A stretch of 64,000 nucleotides of DNA from Mucilaginibacter sp. SG564 (GTDB lineage Bacteria > Bacteroidota > Bacteroidia > Sphingobacteriales > Sphingobacteriaceae), in contig NZ_JABGNA010000013.1 of the NCBI RefSeq assembly GCF_013149275.1, positions 1-64,000 of the forward strand. Reading direction: 5' to 3'. Below the pieces are notes generated by a model. The model ran no database searches. It had not been told where the DNA came from and saw only the letters and a program-made list of their open reading frames with translations. Position 1 is the first letter of the stretch, and each line of letters starts with the position of its first letter. Of this stretch, positions 7,741 to 16,406 are shown one piece after another. Position numbers and translations under genes: made by a program.

Positions 7741-8907
7741 TCAAGCCAAATGCTGTTTATGCACCCTGCGATGTACCACTTCCTTTACTTTCTTTGACTT
7801 TGATTTGGTTTTCTTACGTTTCCCCAGCCAGATGATAAAGCCGGTTATGGGTAACGAAGCGCAGATTAAACTGACTAAAAACGCGATGATCTTGGTGGTT
7901 AGGCCGCCTATTTGCCCTACGTGCAGGTCATAGTTCATATCATTCATCTTCATGCCCGGGCTTTTCTTGTCATGTGGGGTTTGCTTTAGGAGTTTGCCGG
8001 TATATTTTTCAAAAATAAACTCATCACTCCTGTAATAATGCAGGGTTTGGGCGTAGGCGTTGATACCAATTGTTCCCGCGGCGGATGCATCCTCCATAAT
8101 GGAGTACATCTCTGCTTTGGGGGCCCATGCCTGCGACATTGCAAATACCTGGTCAATAACAGGTTTACCGCTTAATTTGTTCTTCAAAAGCGAGTCGGAC
8201 TTGAGTACTTCTTTTTCTGAAGGGAATGAGCGGCCCAGGTTAGCGGTAGTATAAATACCTTCCCTAACCGATTGAAACACCATGGATAAGCCAGTTATGG
8301 ATAATATAAGCGCTATAGACGTAGCATAAAAACCCAATACATTATGCAGATCATAATTTACCCTGCGCCATCGCCCATTCCATTTGATATTGAAACTACG
8401 CTTGCGGTCGCTTTTGCGCTTAGGCCACCACAGGATTAGCCCGGTGATCATGATCACCATGAATATAATAACGGATATACCTACTACCAGGCTACCTATT
8501 TTGGGGGGCAGCAACAGGTAAAGGTGTATAAATTCTACCACTATAAAAAAGTTCTTGGCAGGGTTTTCTATGTGAGTTACTTTACCGGTATAGGGGTTAA
8601 GATAAACGTATAGCATCCCGTCTTTAGGCAGGTTGACCAATATCCCGGCCGGACGGTTCACTCCGTAATAATACATATAGGTGGCTGTAGCCCCTTTATG
8701 CCCTTTTAATGCCTCGGCTTTTAAAATTGATGGGGCAAGATAAGGTTTATGTTGTATCTCAACTTTGCGGTAACTGTAAAACGCATCCTGTATCTCATCC
8801 TGAAAACAGAACAGGCAACCGGTAACACTCACTATAAACACCACCAGCCCGGATGTAAATCCGAGCCAGCGGTGACAAAAAAGTATGACTTTTTTAAATT
8901 TCGTCAT
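7741..8907 (-). CDS. PepSY-domain iron-uptake-associated membrane protein
   Basis: A 388-residue inner-membrane protein of the PepSY-associated TM (PiuB-like) family. It begins with 'KKVILFCHRWLGFTSGLVVFIVSVTG', here identified by residues 5-30, the usual first helix with its conserved His-x-x-x-Gly; further helices lie near residues 137-160, 190-210 and 340-362, with periplasmic PepSY segments between. Such proteins accompany ferric-siderophore receptors and are thought to help reduce or handle iron at the inner membrane. It starts five bases after the receptor gene stop, so it is the second gene of an iron operon controlled by the operators near 11.34-11.41 kb. Confidence 0.88.
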   Translation of the reverse strand: MTKFKKVILFCHRWLGFTSGLVVFIVSVTGCLFCFQDEIQDAFYSYRKVEIQHKPYLAPSILKAEALKGHKGATATYMYYYGVNRPAGILVNLPKDGMLYVYLNPYTGKVTHIENPAKNFFIVVEFIHLYLLLPPKIGSLVVGISVIIFMVIMITGLILWWPKRKSDRKRSFNIKWNGRWRRVNYDLHNVLGFYATSIALILSITGLSMVFQSVREGIYTTANLGRSFPSEKEVLKSDSLLKNKLSGKPVIDQVFAMSQAWAPKAEMYSIMEDASAAGTIGINAYAQTLHYYRSDEFIFEKYTGKLLKQTPHDKKSPGMKMNDMNYDLHVGQIGGLTTKIIAFLVSLICASLPITGFIIWLGKRKKTKSKSKKVKEVVHRRVHKQHLA

Positions 8908-8912
8908 CAGGA

Positions 8913-11330
8913 TTAAAACTTATAAGCAAATGTAAGTGCGTAGCTTCTTAACTTTTGCGGATTAACAGTGGTATAACCTATCCAGTATTTTTCGTTAGTA
9001 AGGTTATCCATTTTAAACCCTACCCTGTATTGACTTGCATCATAAAATACAGAGGCATTTAATACCGTGTATGCAGGCAATGAAAATACACCAAGCGTTT
9101 TACTGTTTATAATTTTGTTATCGCTGGCGTAGTTACCGCCAAAACCAAAGCCCAAACCTTTTACAATGCCTTTTGAAATACGGTAGCTGGCCCAAAAGTT
9201 GGCTGTATAAGGTGATCCGGCAGTTGTTGGGCGCAAACCTTCCACCGTCAGATCAGCGGTTTTCTCCAATTTTGAATCATTGTATGAAAAACCAGCAATA
9301 ATATTTAAGCCCGTTACTGGATTAGCTATTACTTCGGCTTCAAAGCCCTTGCTTAGTTGTGTGCCGTCTTGTACGGATAGGGCCTGGTTAATGGTTGATT
9401 GACGAACGATGTCTTTTACCTTAATATCATAATAGCTTAAGGTACTGCTTAATTTGCCATCAAACAGATCAATTTTAACCCCGCCTTCAATTTGGTTAGC
9501 TTGTTCGGGCTTCAATGGCTTATTATCTTCACTTAATCCGTTTTTATTGGTAAAGCTATTCTGGTAGTTGGCAAATAATGACACGTGATCTTTAACCGGC
9601 TGATAGATCAGGCCAAATTTTGGCGAAAAGGCGGTTTGTTTAAACGCTCCAGAAGTAGTGTTGGTTGCCGGGTTGTAATTACCTTTATTATCAAAACGAT
9701 CCACGCGGATAGCGGCCGAGGCTATTAACTGATCGGTGATATTAAATACATCAGAAATGTAAGCGCTATAAGTATTTGTTTTATAAACAGATGGATAAAC
9801 AAAGGCAGTACCTTTTGCATAAACGGCATCCATATTCATCTGGTTAAAGTTGGAGTAGTCATGGCTTCCCAGTGTAGAAGCCCTATCAAACGCTGTGCTG
9901 AAAAAATGTTGATTGGAGTTTTCCCTGAAAAAATCCAGACCGCCGACAACTCTGTTCCTGAATTTGCCGATCTTGAAATCGCCATTAAAATTTTGCTGAA
10001 TCTCGATCATGTCATCAGTACTGTTTTTTGTTGACTGATCTTCACGAGAAATTGAATCCTTGGGAAGTAAATAAAAGTAAGGATTAAAACCGTTTGAAAA
10101 ACTGTGGGTCGCGCTGATATTGGTGCTGGTTGTCCACTGATCGGATATCTTATACTTTACCTGGCCAAAAAAGCTGGTGCTTCTTGATGTTTGCGTCAGA
10201 TCATCGCCGTGATAGGTTTGTTTATAATCTAATTTTAACTGATCAGCGCTGGTGTATCCCAAATCCGCAACCGACTGGTTATATGGCATAAAGAAGATAG
10301 ATTTACCAATATTTTTACCATAAGACAATTCCGCATCAGCTGATATAGTTAGCCTATCGGTAACTTTATAAAGCAGGCTTGGCGCAATGGCCCAATAACG
10401 GTTAAACCCATTATTCTGGAAACTGCCTTCATTATTAAAGGCAGTATTTAAGCGGAATAACACTTTTTTCTGTATATCCAGAGGTGTGTTTATATCAAGG
10501 GCAACACGGTGAAAATCATAATTACCATCGGCAAATGAAACCTCGCCGCCAAAAGAGTCGTAAGGAGTTTTAGTTACCCGGTTTATTAAACCGCCGTATG
10601 AAGTTAGTGTACTTCCGAATAAAGTTGCAGATGGCCCCTTGATCACTTCTATTCTTTCTAAATTAACCGCATCAATAGTTGAAGTTACATTACCGGCAAT
10701 ACCATTACGCAGCTTGCTTTGAACAATAAAGCCACGGGAATTATAATAACTGCCACCATCGCCACCACGGCCGGTTGCTTCCCACATTTTTTGTATACCC
10801 GGGGCGTTCCGTATAGCATCATCAACCGAGAATACCTGTTGTTCTTGTATTAACTGGTTAGATATAGTGGTATATACCTGCGCGTTTTCCAAATTGCTCA
10901 AAGGCATTTTAGCAACGTCGACACTCTTTTTGGTTTTAAACTTATTTACCTTGCTGCCACTGATACTTACTTCCTGCAAGTTATTGGAGGCTTTACTAAC
11001 GATGAATTGTGGCAATGTAAGTGTTTGGCCATTTGCCAGCTCGATAGAAGTTTCCTGGCTTTTGCTACCTACTTGTGATATAACCAGGGTATACTTACCC
11101 TGGGGCACCCTTAAAGTAAAATCACCTTCTTCATTGGTGACGGTACCGTATTTGGTACCTTTTAAAGTAACCGAAACGTTTTCGGCCGGTCCGTCATTCT
11201 GAATCACAACATGACCTTTGATGGTTCCCTTGGTAGATTGCTGAGCAATTGCAGTTGAATTGAAGAGCAGTATAATCGCGAAAATTGAGAGAGAAAATAG
11301 TTTGTGAAAATTAAGTTGGGGTTGCGCCAT
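8913..11330 (-). CDS. TonB-dependent siderophore receptor
   Basis: An 805-residue outer-membrane receptor. After a signal peptide ending in 'AIAQQ' (about residue 30) comes a CarboxypepD_reg-like domain (about 33-115), then the plug domain (about 135-260) with 'IEVIKGPSATLFGS' and a C-terminal beta barrel that ends in the terminal phenylalanine 'LTFAYKF'. Family membership (TonB-dependent siderophore receptor) points to ferric-siderophore import; the ligand is unknown. A PepSY protein follows in the same operon. Two AT-rich inverted repeats upstream look like iron-repressor sites. Confidence 0.92.
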   Translation of the reverse strand: MAQPQLNFHKLFSLSIFAIILLFNSTAIAQQSTKGTIKGHVVIQNDGPAENVSVTLKGTKYGTVTNEEGDFTLRVPQGKYTLVISQVGSKSQETSIELANGQTLTLPQFIVSKASNNLQEVSISGSKVNKFKTKKSVDVAKMPLSNLENAQVYTTISNQLIQEQQVFSVDDAIRNAPGIQKMWEATGRGGDGGSYYNSRGFIVQSKLRNGIAGNVTSTIDAVNLERIEVIKGPSATLFGSTLTSYGGLINRVTKTPYDSFGGEVSFADGNYDFHRVALDINTPLDIQKKVLFRLNTAFNNEGSFQNNGFNRYWAIAPSLLYKVTDRLTISADAELSYGKNIGKSIFFMPYNQSVADLGYTSADQLKLDYKQTYHGDDLTQTSRSTSFFGQVKYKISDQWTTSTNISATHSFSNGFNPYFYLLPKDSISREDQSTKNSTDDMIEIQQNFNGDFKIGKFRNRVVGGLDFFRENSNQHFFSTAFDRASTLGSHDYSNFNQMNMDAVYAKGTAFVYPSVYKTNTYSAYISDVFNITDQLIASAAIRVDRFDNKGNYNPATNTTSGAFKQTAFSPKFGLIYQPVKDHVSLFANYQNSFTNKNGLSEDNKPLKPEQANQIEGGVKIDLFDGKLSSTLSYYDIKVKDIVRQSTINQALSVQDGTQLSKGFEAEVIANPVTGLNIIAGFSYNDSKLEKTADLTVEGLRPTTAGSPYTANFWASYRISKGIVKGLGFGFGGNYASDNKIINSKTLGVFSLPAYTVLNASVFYDASQYRVGFKMDNLTNEKYWIGYTTVNPQKLRSYALTFAYKF

Positions 11331-11331
11331 T

Positions 11332-11354
11332 TTATTTAGACTAATTATAAATAA
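11332..11354. promoter_or_regulatory. Candidate iron-responsive operator 1
   Basis: Inverted repeat with outer arms TTATTTA and TAAATAA, beginning one base after the receptor start codon. The form TTTAGA-N-TAAA resembles metal-repressor boxes (DtxR/Fur type) seen before iron-receptor genes in Bacteroidetes. The assignment to a repressor is inference. Confidence 0.5.
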
Positions 11355-11390
11355 TTCGCCAAAAATAAGACACAGATCCTAACAATCCAA

Positions 11391-11415
11391 ATTATTTAGA
11401 ACAATTATAAATAAT
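11391..11415. promoter_or_regulatory. Candidate iron-responsive operator 2
   Basis: Inverted repeat with arms ATTATTTA and TAAATAAT, sharing 'ttattta(ga)...aattataaataa' with operator 1. The two centres are about 60 bases apart, allowing cooperative binding over the receptor promoter. Confidence 0.5.
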
Positions 11416-11466
11416 GAGATTTCTGATATTCCAAATGGCTAAACCCTTTTATAAGCCTAAAACTTT

Positions 11467-11529
11467 AATATCCATTACCTCTTTCTTCATTTGCTTAGGT
11501 ACAAATTCAAGTATTTCATTCTTTGAAAC
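11467..11529 (-). pseudogene. Decayed duplicate of the oxyR 3' end
   Basis: Read on the minus strand this segment encodes 'KNEILEFVPKQMKKEVMDI', nearly the same as the OxyR C-terminus 'KNEILEFVPKRMKSKKKKEVMDI' encoded at 11771-11848, with a short deletion and no stop at the same place. Only about 20 codons remain. The intact gene lies 300 bases away in the same orientation, so this looks like a partial tandem duplication or recombination scar. It shows that the frame on the plus strand here (11414-11641) is not a gene. Confidence 0.75.
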
Positions 11530-11588
11530 CCTCTCGGGTCGCACAAAGAAAATTCTGAGGTATAAAGCTTGGGCAGCCTTGCAGGTAG

Positions 11589-11624
11589 CCATAAAGTGGG
11601 TTTACATGCAAACCCACTTTATGG
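11589..11624. repeat. Perfect 15-bp inverted repeat
   Basis: CCATAAAGTGGGTTT and its exact complement AAACCCACTTTATGG are separated by six bases. The core 'gtgggtttacatg' recurs in the neighbouring dispersed repeat at 11680-11710, so it may be part of the same element. Confidence 0.75.
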
Positions 11625-11629
11625 CCACA

Positions 11630-11740
11630 AAATACATATAACTATTTAATTATCAATACATTAATTACATATTAACTATAAAAAGTGTAAACCATGTAAA
11701 CCCACTTTTTAATAAAACGCCTACCTGTTCAGCAACTTAT
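11630..11740 (-). repeat. Dispersed element D, copy 1
   Basis: The 31 bases at 11680-11710 are identical to the reverse complement of 28296-28326, and similarity continues on both sides ('gaacag...' on one side, 'aaatagtta...tggcc' on the other) for roughly 110-130 bases. No coding frame. Together with the inverted repeat before it and the oxyR scar, it fills the gap 11331-11770. It may be a miniature inverted-repeat element or the remnant of an insertion sequence. Confidence 0.65.
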
Positions 11741-11770
11741 TTTGAAACCTTTACTAAGCTATTTACAAGC

Positions 11771-12706
11771 TTAAATGTCCATCACCTCTTTCTTCTTTTT
11801 ACTCTTCATTCGTTTGGGTACAAATTCAAGTATTTCATTCTTTAAGGCCTCGATCATTCGGCGTTTTAAAAAATTGCGTTGTATCACTATACTTACTTCG
11901 CGCGCCGGCTCCGGTGATTTAAAATAACGCACTTTATCCAATTGTTTTTCAGTTAGTTCGGCTAAAGCCAGCTCGGGTAATATGGTAGCGCCATTGTTTT
12001 GATCAACCATACGCTTCAGGGTTTCCACACTGCCGGTATTATATTCAAAATGCATAAAACCCTTGGTCGATTTACGCCGCTGGCAAATATTTAAAACCTG
12101 TTCACGCATGCAGTGCCCTTCGTTAAGCACCCAAATCTCTTCCATGTCGATATCTTCGGGGTTGATGTTTTTCTTTTTGGAGAGTTTGCTGTTTTTAGAC
12201 ACATAGGCTACAAAGTTTTCATAAAAAACCGGAATCTCGGTCAATGAGCTTTCATGGAGGGGGGTCGACAGGATACCGCAGTCAATCATACCCAACTTTA
12301 GTTGCTGTATGATATCTTCAGTGGTTTGTTCCCAAACTATCAGTTTAACCTGAGGATATTTTTCAATAAAACCACGAATGATCTTAGGTAATATATAAGG
12401 CGAAACCGTTGGGATGATACCAACCCTTAATTCACCCGATAATTCTTTCTGGCGGTCAGTAATAATTTCTTTTATTTTTTCGCTTTCCGACAGCATGATA
12501 CGGGCCTGGCTAATGATCTCGATGCCTATTTCTGTAGGTGTTACCGGTTGCTTGCTACGATCAAAAAGCTTCACGCCCAGGGTATCTTCCAGTTTTTGCA
12601 CCTGCATACTTAAGGTAGGTTGCGTAACAAAGCATTTTTCGGCAGCGATCACAAAACTACGATAGGTGTCAACAGCTACAATATATTCCAGTTGGGTAAT
12701 AGTCAT
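11771..12706 (-). CDS. oxyR: LysR-type hydrogen-peroxide regulator OxyR
   Basis: A 311-residue LysR-family regulator. The start is set at 12706 because 'MTITQLEYIVAVDTYRSFV' is the normal family beginning; an open frame continues 85 codons upstream, but that part is across the divergent promoter and is not protein-like. The N-terminal helix-turn-helix contains 'FVTQPTLSMQVQKLEDTLG'; the effector domain holds 'CGILSTP' and 'EGHCMREQVLNIC', where the two cysteines correspond to the peroxide-sensing pair of OxyR. It is divergent from catalase, the classical target. The gene's last codons are duplicated at 11467-11529. Confidence 0.9.
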   Translation of the reverse strand: MTITQLEYIVAVDTYRSFVIAAEKCFVTQPTLSMQVQKLEDTLGVKLFDRSKQPVTPTEIGIEIISQARIMLSESEKIKEIITDRQKELSGELRVGIIPTVSPYILPKIIRGFIEKYPQVKLIVWEQTTEDIIQQLKLGMIDCGILSTPLHESSLTEIPVFYENFVAYVSKNSKLSKKKNINPEDIDMEEIWVLNEGHCMREQVLNICQRRKSTKGFMHFEYNTGSVETLKRMVDQNNGATILPELALAELTEKQLDKVRYFKSPEPAREVSIVIQRNFLKRRMIEALKNEILEFVPKRMKSKKKKEVMDI

Positions 12707-12721
12707 ATAGATAAATTCTAT
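12707..12721. promoter_or_regulatory. Putative OxyR half-operator
   Basis: ATAG-N7-CTAT, matching the half-site spacing of the known OxyR motif, directly abuts the oxyR start codon and lies 72 bases before the catalase start. It would allow OxyR to control both divergent genes. A second half-site seven bases on is poorly matched. Confidence 0.45.
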
Positions 12722-12793
12722 CCAAATATAACAATTATTGATTTTTTCTATTGAAATATTATCATGAAGTTTGAACCAGAAACCCCAATAACT

Positions 12794-14293
12794 ATGGAAA
12801 CTAATAAAAAGAAATTGACCACAGCCTCTGGCAGACCATATGCGGAAAATGAAAATTCGCAAACAGCAGGTCCACGCGGCCCCATCCTGTTGCAGGACTA
12901 TATTCTTCATGAAAAAATGGCTCATTTTAACCGTGAACGTATTCCTGAGCGTGTAGTTCATGCCAAAGGATCGGGAGCCTATGGAACACTAACTATAACT
13001 AATGATATTTCACAATATACCCGTGCAAAAGTATTTAACCAGATAGGCAAACAAACCAAATTGTTTCTGCGCTTTTCGACAGTTGGTGGAGAAAAAGGCT
13101 CGGCCGATACCGAACGCGATCCACGGGGGTTTGCCATCAAATTTTATACTGAAGATGGTAACTGGGATCTGGTAGGTAATAACACACCTGTGTTTTTTAT
13201 AAAAGACCCTAAGAAGTTTGGTGATTTTATACACACTCAAAAGCGCGATCCATATACCAATTGTAAAAGTGCAACTATGGTATGGGATTTTTGGTCATTA
13301 AATCCAGAAAGCCTCCACCAGGTAACTATTTTAATGAGCGACAGAGGCACGCCATATGGTTATCGGCATATGGATGGATTTGGCAGCCATACCTTCTCCT
13401 TCATCAATGCAAAAAATGAACGATTTTGGGTAAAATTTCATTTTAAGACGCAACAAGGCATTAAAAACTTTACCGATGCAGAAGCCGGTGAAATGCGTGG
13501 TAAAAACCCCGACTTTGCGCAACATGATCTGCTAACAGCTATTGACAACGGTAATTTCCCCAAATGGGACATGAAAATACAGGTAATGCCCGAAGCTGAT
13601 GCCGCTACTTACCATATTAATCCATTTGATTTAACCAAAGTTTGGCCCCATGCCGATTATCCATTAATTGATGTAGGTGTTGTGGAGTTAAATGAAAACC
13701 CGGACAATTATTTTGCTCACGTAGAGCAAGCGGCTTTTGCTCCGGCACACTTAATCGACGGAGTGGGCTATTCTCCTGATAAAATGCTACAGGGTCGTAT
13801 TCTTTCTTATCCCGACGCGCAACGTTATCGTCTGGGCGGCAACTACGAGCAGATTCCGGTTAATAAATGTCCGTTTATGGTGAACAATCACCAGCGGGAT
13901 GGTCAAATGCGTGTGGATGGCAACGGAGGATCAGCTCCAAACTACTTCCCAAACAGCTTCGATGATATTGAAGCGGATCAAACCTACAAAGAACCTGCAT
14001 GGGATTTTGGTAACTCAGTTGGCGATTGGTATGATCGTAATGGAGAAGGTGAAAATGATCACTATACGCAGCCAGGTAACCTATACCGACTAATGGATGC
14101 CCAGGCTAAAAAAGACCTGATCAACAATATCGTAGGTTCTATGAGTGGTATCGACGGGCCAAAGAAAGATCAGATCATTAATCGCCAGCTATGCCATTGG
14201 TTCAGGGCGGATATCAATTTAGGCATGGCTATTGCCAAAGGTCTTGAACTTGATCTGGTCGAAACCATGAAGCAAATGCCGGCTTCGGTATAA
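12794..14293 (+). CDS. katA: Monofunctional haem catalase
   Basis: A 499-residue clade-3-size catalase that breaks hydrogen peroxide into water and oxygen. It begins 'METNKKKLTTASGRPYAEN', the usual family start; an ATG ten codons upstream is less likely. The distal catalytic His is in 'RVVHAKGSGAYGTLTITND', the Asn is in 'GNNTPVFFIKDP', and the proximal haem-ligand Tyr is in 'RILSYPDAQRYRLGGNYEQ'. It stands divergent to oxyR, so peroxide induction through OxyR is expected. A heptamer palindrome follows the stop. Confidence 0.95.
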   Translation: METNKKKLTTASGRPYAENENSQTAGPRGPILLQDYILHEKMAHFNRERIPERVVHAKGSGAYGTLTITNDISQYTRAKVFNQIGKQTKLFLRFSTVGGEKGSADTERDPRGFAIKFYTEDGNWDLVGNNTPVFFIKDPKKFGDFIHTQKRDPYTNCKSATMVWDFWSLNPESLHQVTILMSDRGTPYGYRHMDGFGSHTFSFINAKNERFWVKFHFKTQQGIKNFTDAEAGEMRGKNPDFAQHDLLTAIDNGNFPKWDMKIQVMPEADAATYHINPFDLTKVWPHADYPLIDVGVVELNENPDNYFAHVEQAAFAPAHLIDGVGYSPDKMLQGRILSYPDAQRYRLGGNYEQIPVNKCPFMVNNHQRDGQMRVDGNGGSAPNYFPNSFDDIEADQTYKEPAWDFGNSVGDWYDRNGEGENDHYTQPGNLYRLMDAQAKKDLINNIVGSMSGIDGPKKDQIINRQLCHWFRADINLGMAIAKGLELDLVETMKQMPASV

Positions 14294-14380
14294 AGTCAAA
14301 AGCCGGAAGTCTTAAGTTGAAAGTATTCTTAATACAATCAGAGCCTTAGGACTTCCGACTTAGAACCTGCGACTTGGAAT
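14294..14380. repeat. Heptad-phased palindrome between katA and glmS
   Basis: Left arm (14294-14325) reads in heptamers such as AAAGTCA and GAAGTCT; right arm (14349-14380) reads GACTTCC, GACTTAG and so on, complementary to the left ('cggaagtcttaag' against 'cttaggacttccg'). It exactly fills the gap between the two convergent genes and probably terminates both. Confidence 0.75.
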
Positions 14381-16216
14381 CTACTCTACCGTAACAGATT
14401 TAGCGAGGTTACGTGGCTGATCTACGTTACAGCCCCTCATTACAGCAATATGATAGGCCAATAACTGCAAAGGAATAGTAGCTACCAACGGAACGAACGC
14501 TTCGTTGGTTTGCGGTATCTCGATCACATAATCGGCCATATTTCTTACTTCGGTATCTCCTTCGGTAACAATAGCAATTACATGGCCTTTGCGGGCTTTT
14601 ACTTCCTGGATATTACTGATCACTTTTTCATATGATGAGTGTTGGGTGGCTATAAACACCACTGGCATTTCATCGTCAATTAAGGCGATGGGACCGTGTT
14701 TCATTTCGGCAGCAGGATAGCCTTCGGCATGAATATAAGATATCTCCTTAAGCTTTAAAGCGCCTTCTAATGCTACAGGGAAAGAGCTTCCCCTGCCCAG
14801 GAACAGGCAATTGGTTGAGTCTTTAAACTTGGCGGCAATTTCCTTTACCCTGTCATTTGATTTTAGGGCTTTTTCTACCAGTTGCGGAACCTCGTTTAAC
14901 TCCGTAAGGTATTCTACCAGTTTGCTTTGGGTTATAGTACCTCTTTGTTGTGCTATATAAAATGCCATTAACGTCAACACACTTACCTGGGCGGTAAAAG
15001 CTTTTGTTGAAGCAACACCAATTTCGGGCCCGGCATGGGTGTAAACTCCCGCATGCGTAATACGGGGGATAGATGCACCCACCACATTACAAACACCAAA
15101 TATGGTGGCGCCCTTTTCCTTTGCTAATTCAATAGCGGCCATGGTATCGGCAGTTTCGCCCGATTGTGAAATGGCTATTACCAAATCCTTTTCTGTGATG
15201 ATAGGGTTACGATACCTGAACTCGGATGCATACTCTACCTCAACCGGTACACGGGCGTATTCCTCTATCAGGTATTCGCCTACCAAACCTGCATGCCAGG
15301 AAGTACCACAAGCTATAATAATGATACGATCAACATTTTTTAGCTTCTCGGCATACTCCTTTATTCCACCCAATTGCACTTTACCCTGCTGAGGGTATAT
15401 ACGACCGCGCAGACAGTCACGAATAGAGCGGGGTTGCTCATATATCTCTTTAAGCATAAAGTGATCATAACCGCCTTTTTCAAGCATCTCCAGCTTTAAG
15501 TCAAGCTCTTGTATATATGGAGTTTGGACAGAGTTGTCAATATTCTTGATCAGCAGGTTTTCCCTATTGATGTAAGCTATTTCATTATCATTTAGGTAAA
15601 TCACATTTTTGGTATATTCTACAATTGGTGTAGCATCTGAGGCTATAAAGTATTCCCCTTTGCCAACACCAATCACCATAGGGCTTCCCTTACGGGCAGC
15701 TATCAATTGATCAGGCTCATCAGCGCTCATGATCACAATAGCGTAAGCCCCTATCACTTTGTTCAAAGCAACCCTCACGGCTTCGCGAAGTTCAAGCCCA
15801 CCCTGTAATTGAATATCCTCAATCAAATGAATTAAAACCTCAGTATCCGTATCACTTTTAAACACATGTCCTTTGGCTAGTAACGTTTCTTTAATAACGC
15901 CGTAGTTTTCAATAATACCATTATGAATAATGGTTAATTTACGACTTCCAGATGAATGAGGATGCGAGTTGCGGTCGCTTGGTTCACCATGTGTAGCCCA
16001 GCGGGTATGCCCCATTCCTATTGACCCTTTCAGGTCAATATCTTTAACAAACTTTTCAAGATCATCAACCTTTCCCGCTTTTTTATAAACTCTCAGATCC
16101 TGATCAAGTAAAGCGATCCCAGCGCTGTCATAGCCCCGATATTCTAAACGATGAAGCCCTTTTATAATAATTGGATAAGCATCCCGGTAACCTATATAAC
16201 CTACAATTCCGCACAT
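14381..16216 (-). CDS. glmS: Glucosamine-fructose-6-phosphate aminotransferase (isomerizing)
   Basis: A 611-residue cytoplasmic enzyme making glucosamine-6-phosphate from fructose-6-phosphate and glutamine, the first step to UDP-GlcNAc. The start is at 16216 so that Met-Cys begins the protein: Cys2 becomes the N-terminal nucleophile of the glutaminase domain ('MCGIVGYIG', 'GHTRWATHGEPSDRNSHPH'). Two SIS sugar-isomerase domains follow (about residues 285-425 and 455-600) with 'SQSGETADTMAAI', and the end is the conserved 'DQPRNLAKSVTVE'. The ten codons upstream are not conserved in the family. No glmS ribozyme is visible in the short leader. Confidence 0.96.
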   Translation of the reverse strand: MCGIVGYIGYRDAYPIIIKGLHRLEYRGYDSAGIALLDQDLRVYKKAGKVDDLEKFVKDIDLKGSIGMGHTRWATHGEPSDRNSHPHSSGSRKLTIIHNGIIENYGVIKETLLAKGHVFKSDTDTEVLIHLIEDIQLQGGLELREAVRVALNKVIGAYAIVIMSADEPDQLIAARKGSPMVIGVGKGEYFIASDATPIVEYTKNVIYLNDNEIAYINRENLLIKNIDNSVQTPYIQELDLKLEMLEKGGYDHFMLKEIYEQPRSIRDCLRGRIYPQQGKVQLGGIKEYAEKLKNVDRIIIIACGTSWHAGLVGEYLIEEYARVPVEVEYASEFRYRNPIITEKDLVIAISQSGETADTMAAIELAKEKGATIFGVCNVVGASIPRITHAGVYTHAGPEIGVASTKAFTAQVSVLTLMAFYIAQQRGTITQSKLVEYLTELNEVPQLVEKALKSNDRVKEIAAKFKDSTNCLFLGRGSSFPVALEGALKLKEISYIHAEGYPAAEMKHGPIALIDDEMPVVFIATQHSSYEKVISNIQEVKARKGHVIAIVTEGDTEVRNMADYVIEIPQTNEAFVPLVATIPLQLLAYHIAVMRGCNVDQPRNLAKSVTVE

Positions 16217-16243
16217 AATAAATTTAATAAAATGTAAATGGAG

Positions 16244-16251
16244 CAAAAATA
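16244..16251 (-). promoter_or_regulatory. Promoter -7 element for glmS
   Basis: On the minus strand this reads TATTTTTG, matching TAnnTTTG, and predicts a leader of about 24 bases. Confidence 0.5.
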
Positions 16252-16359
16252 ATTAGCTATATAACATAAATCGCACCTTATTATTTTGATTTTTTCACAA
16301 ATAGGAAGAGTTTTTCCCTACTTCAAAACAAATTTTAAAAAGTAGAAAAGGCTTAAATA

Positions 16360-16391
16360 AAAAATCCCCTTAACGGGGATTCTTTTTATTA
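16360..16391 (-). terminator. Terminator after the DUF4270 gene
   Basis: AATCCCC-ttaa-GGGGATT stem with A/T runs on both sides, 16 bases downstream of the DUF4270 stop on the minus strand. Confidence 0.8.
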
Positions 16392-16406
16392 AATATATCG
16401 CTTTAC

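Noticed and set aside
11414..11641. 75-codon plus-strand frame
   Set aside because: Antisense to the oxyR 3' remnant and through an inverted repeat; no protein-like features.
12707..12961. N-terminal extension of OxyR by 85 residues
   Set aside because: Runs over the divergent promoter and into the catalase start; residues are not LysR-like and the family starts at MTITQLEY.
16217..16406. glmS ribozyme
   Set aside because: The leader from the -7 box is about 24 bases and no ribozyme-like fold is visible.
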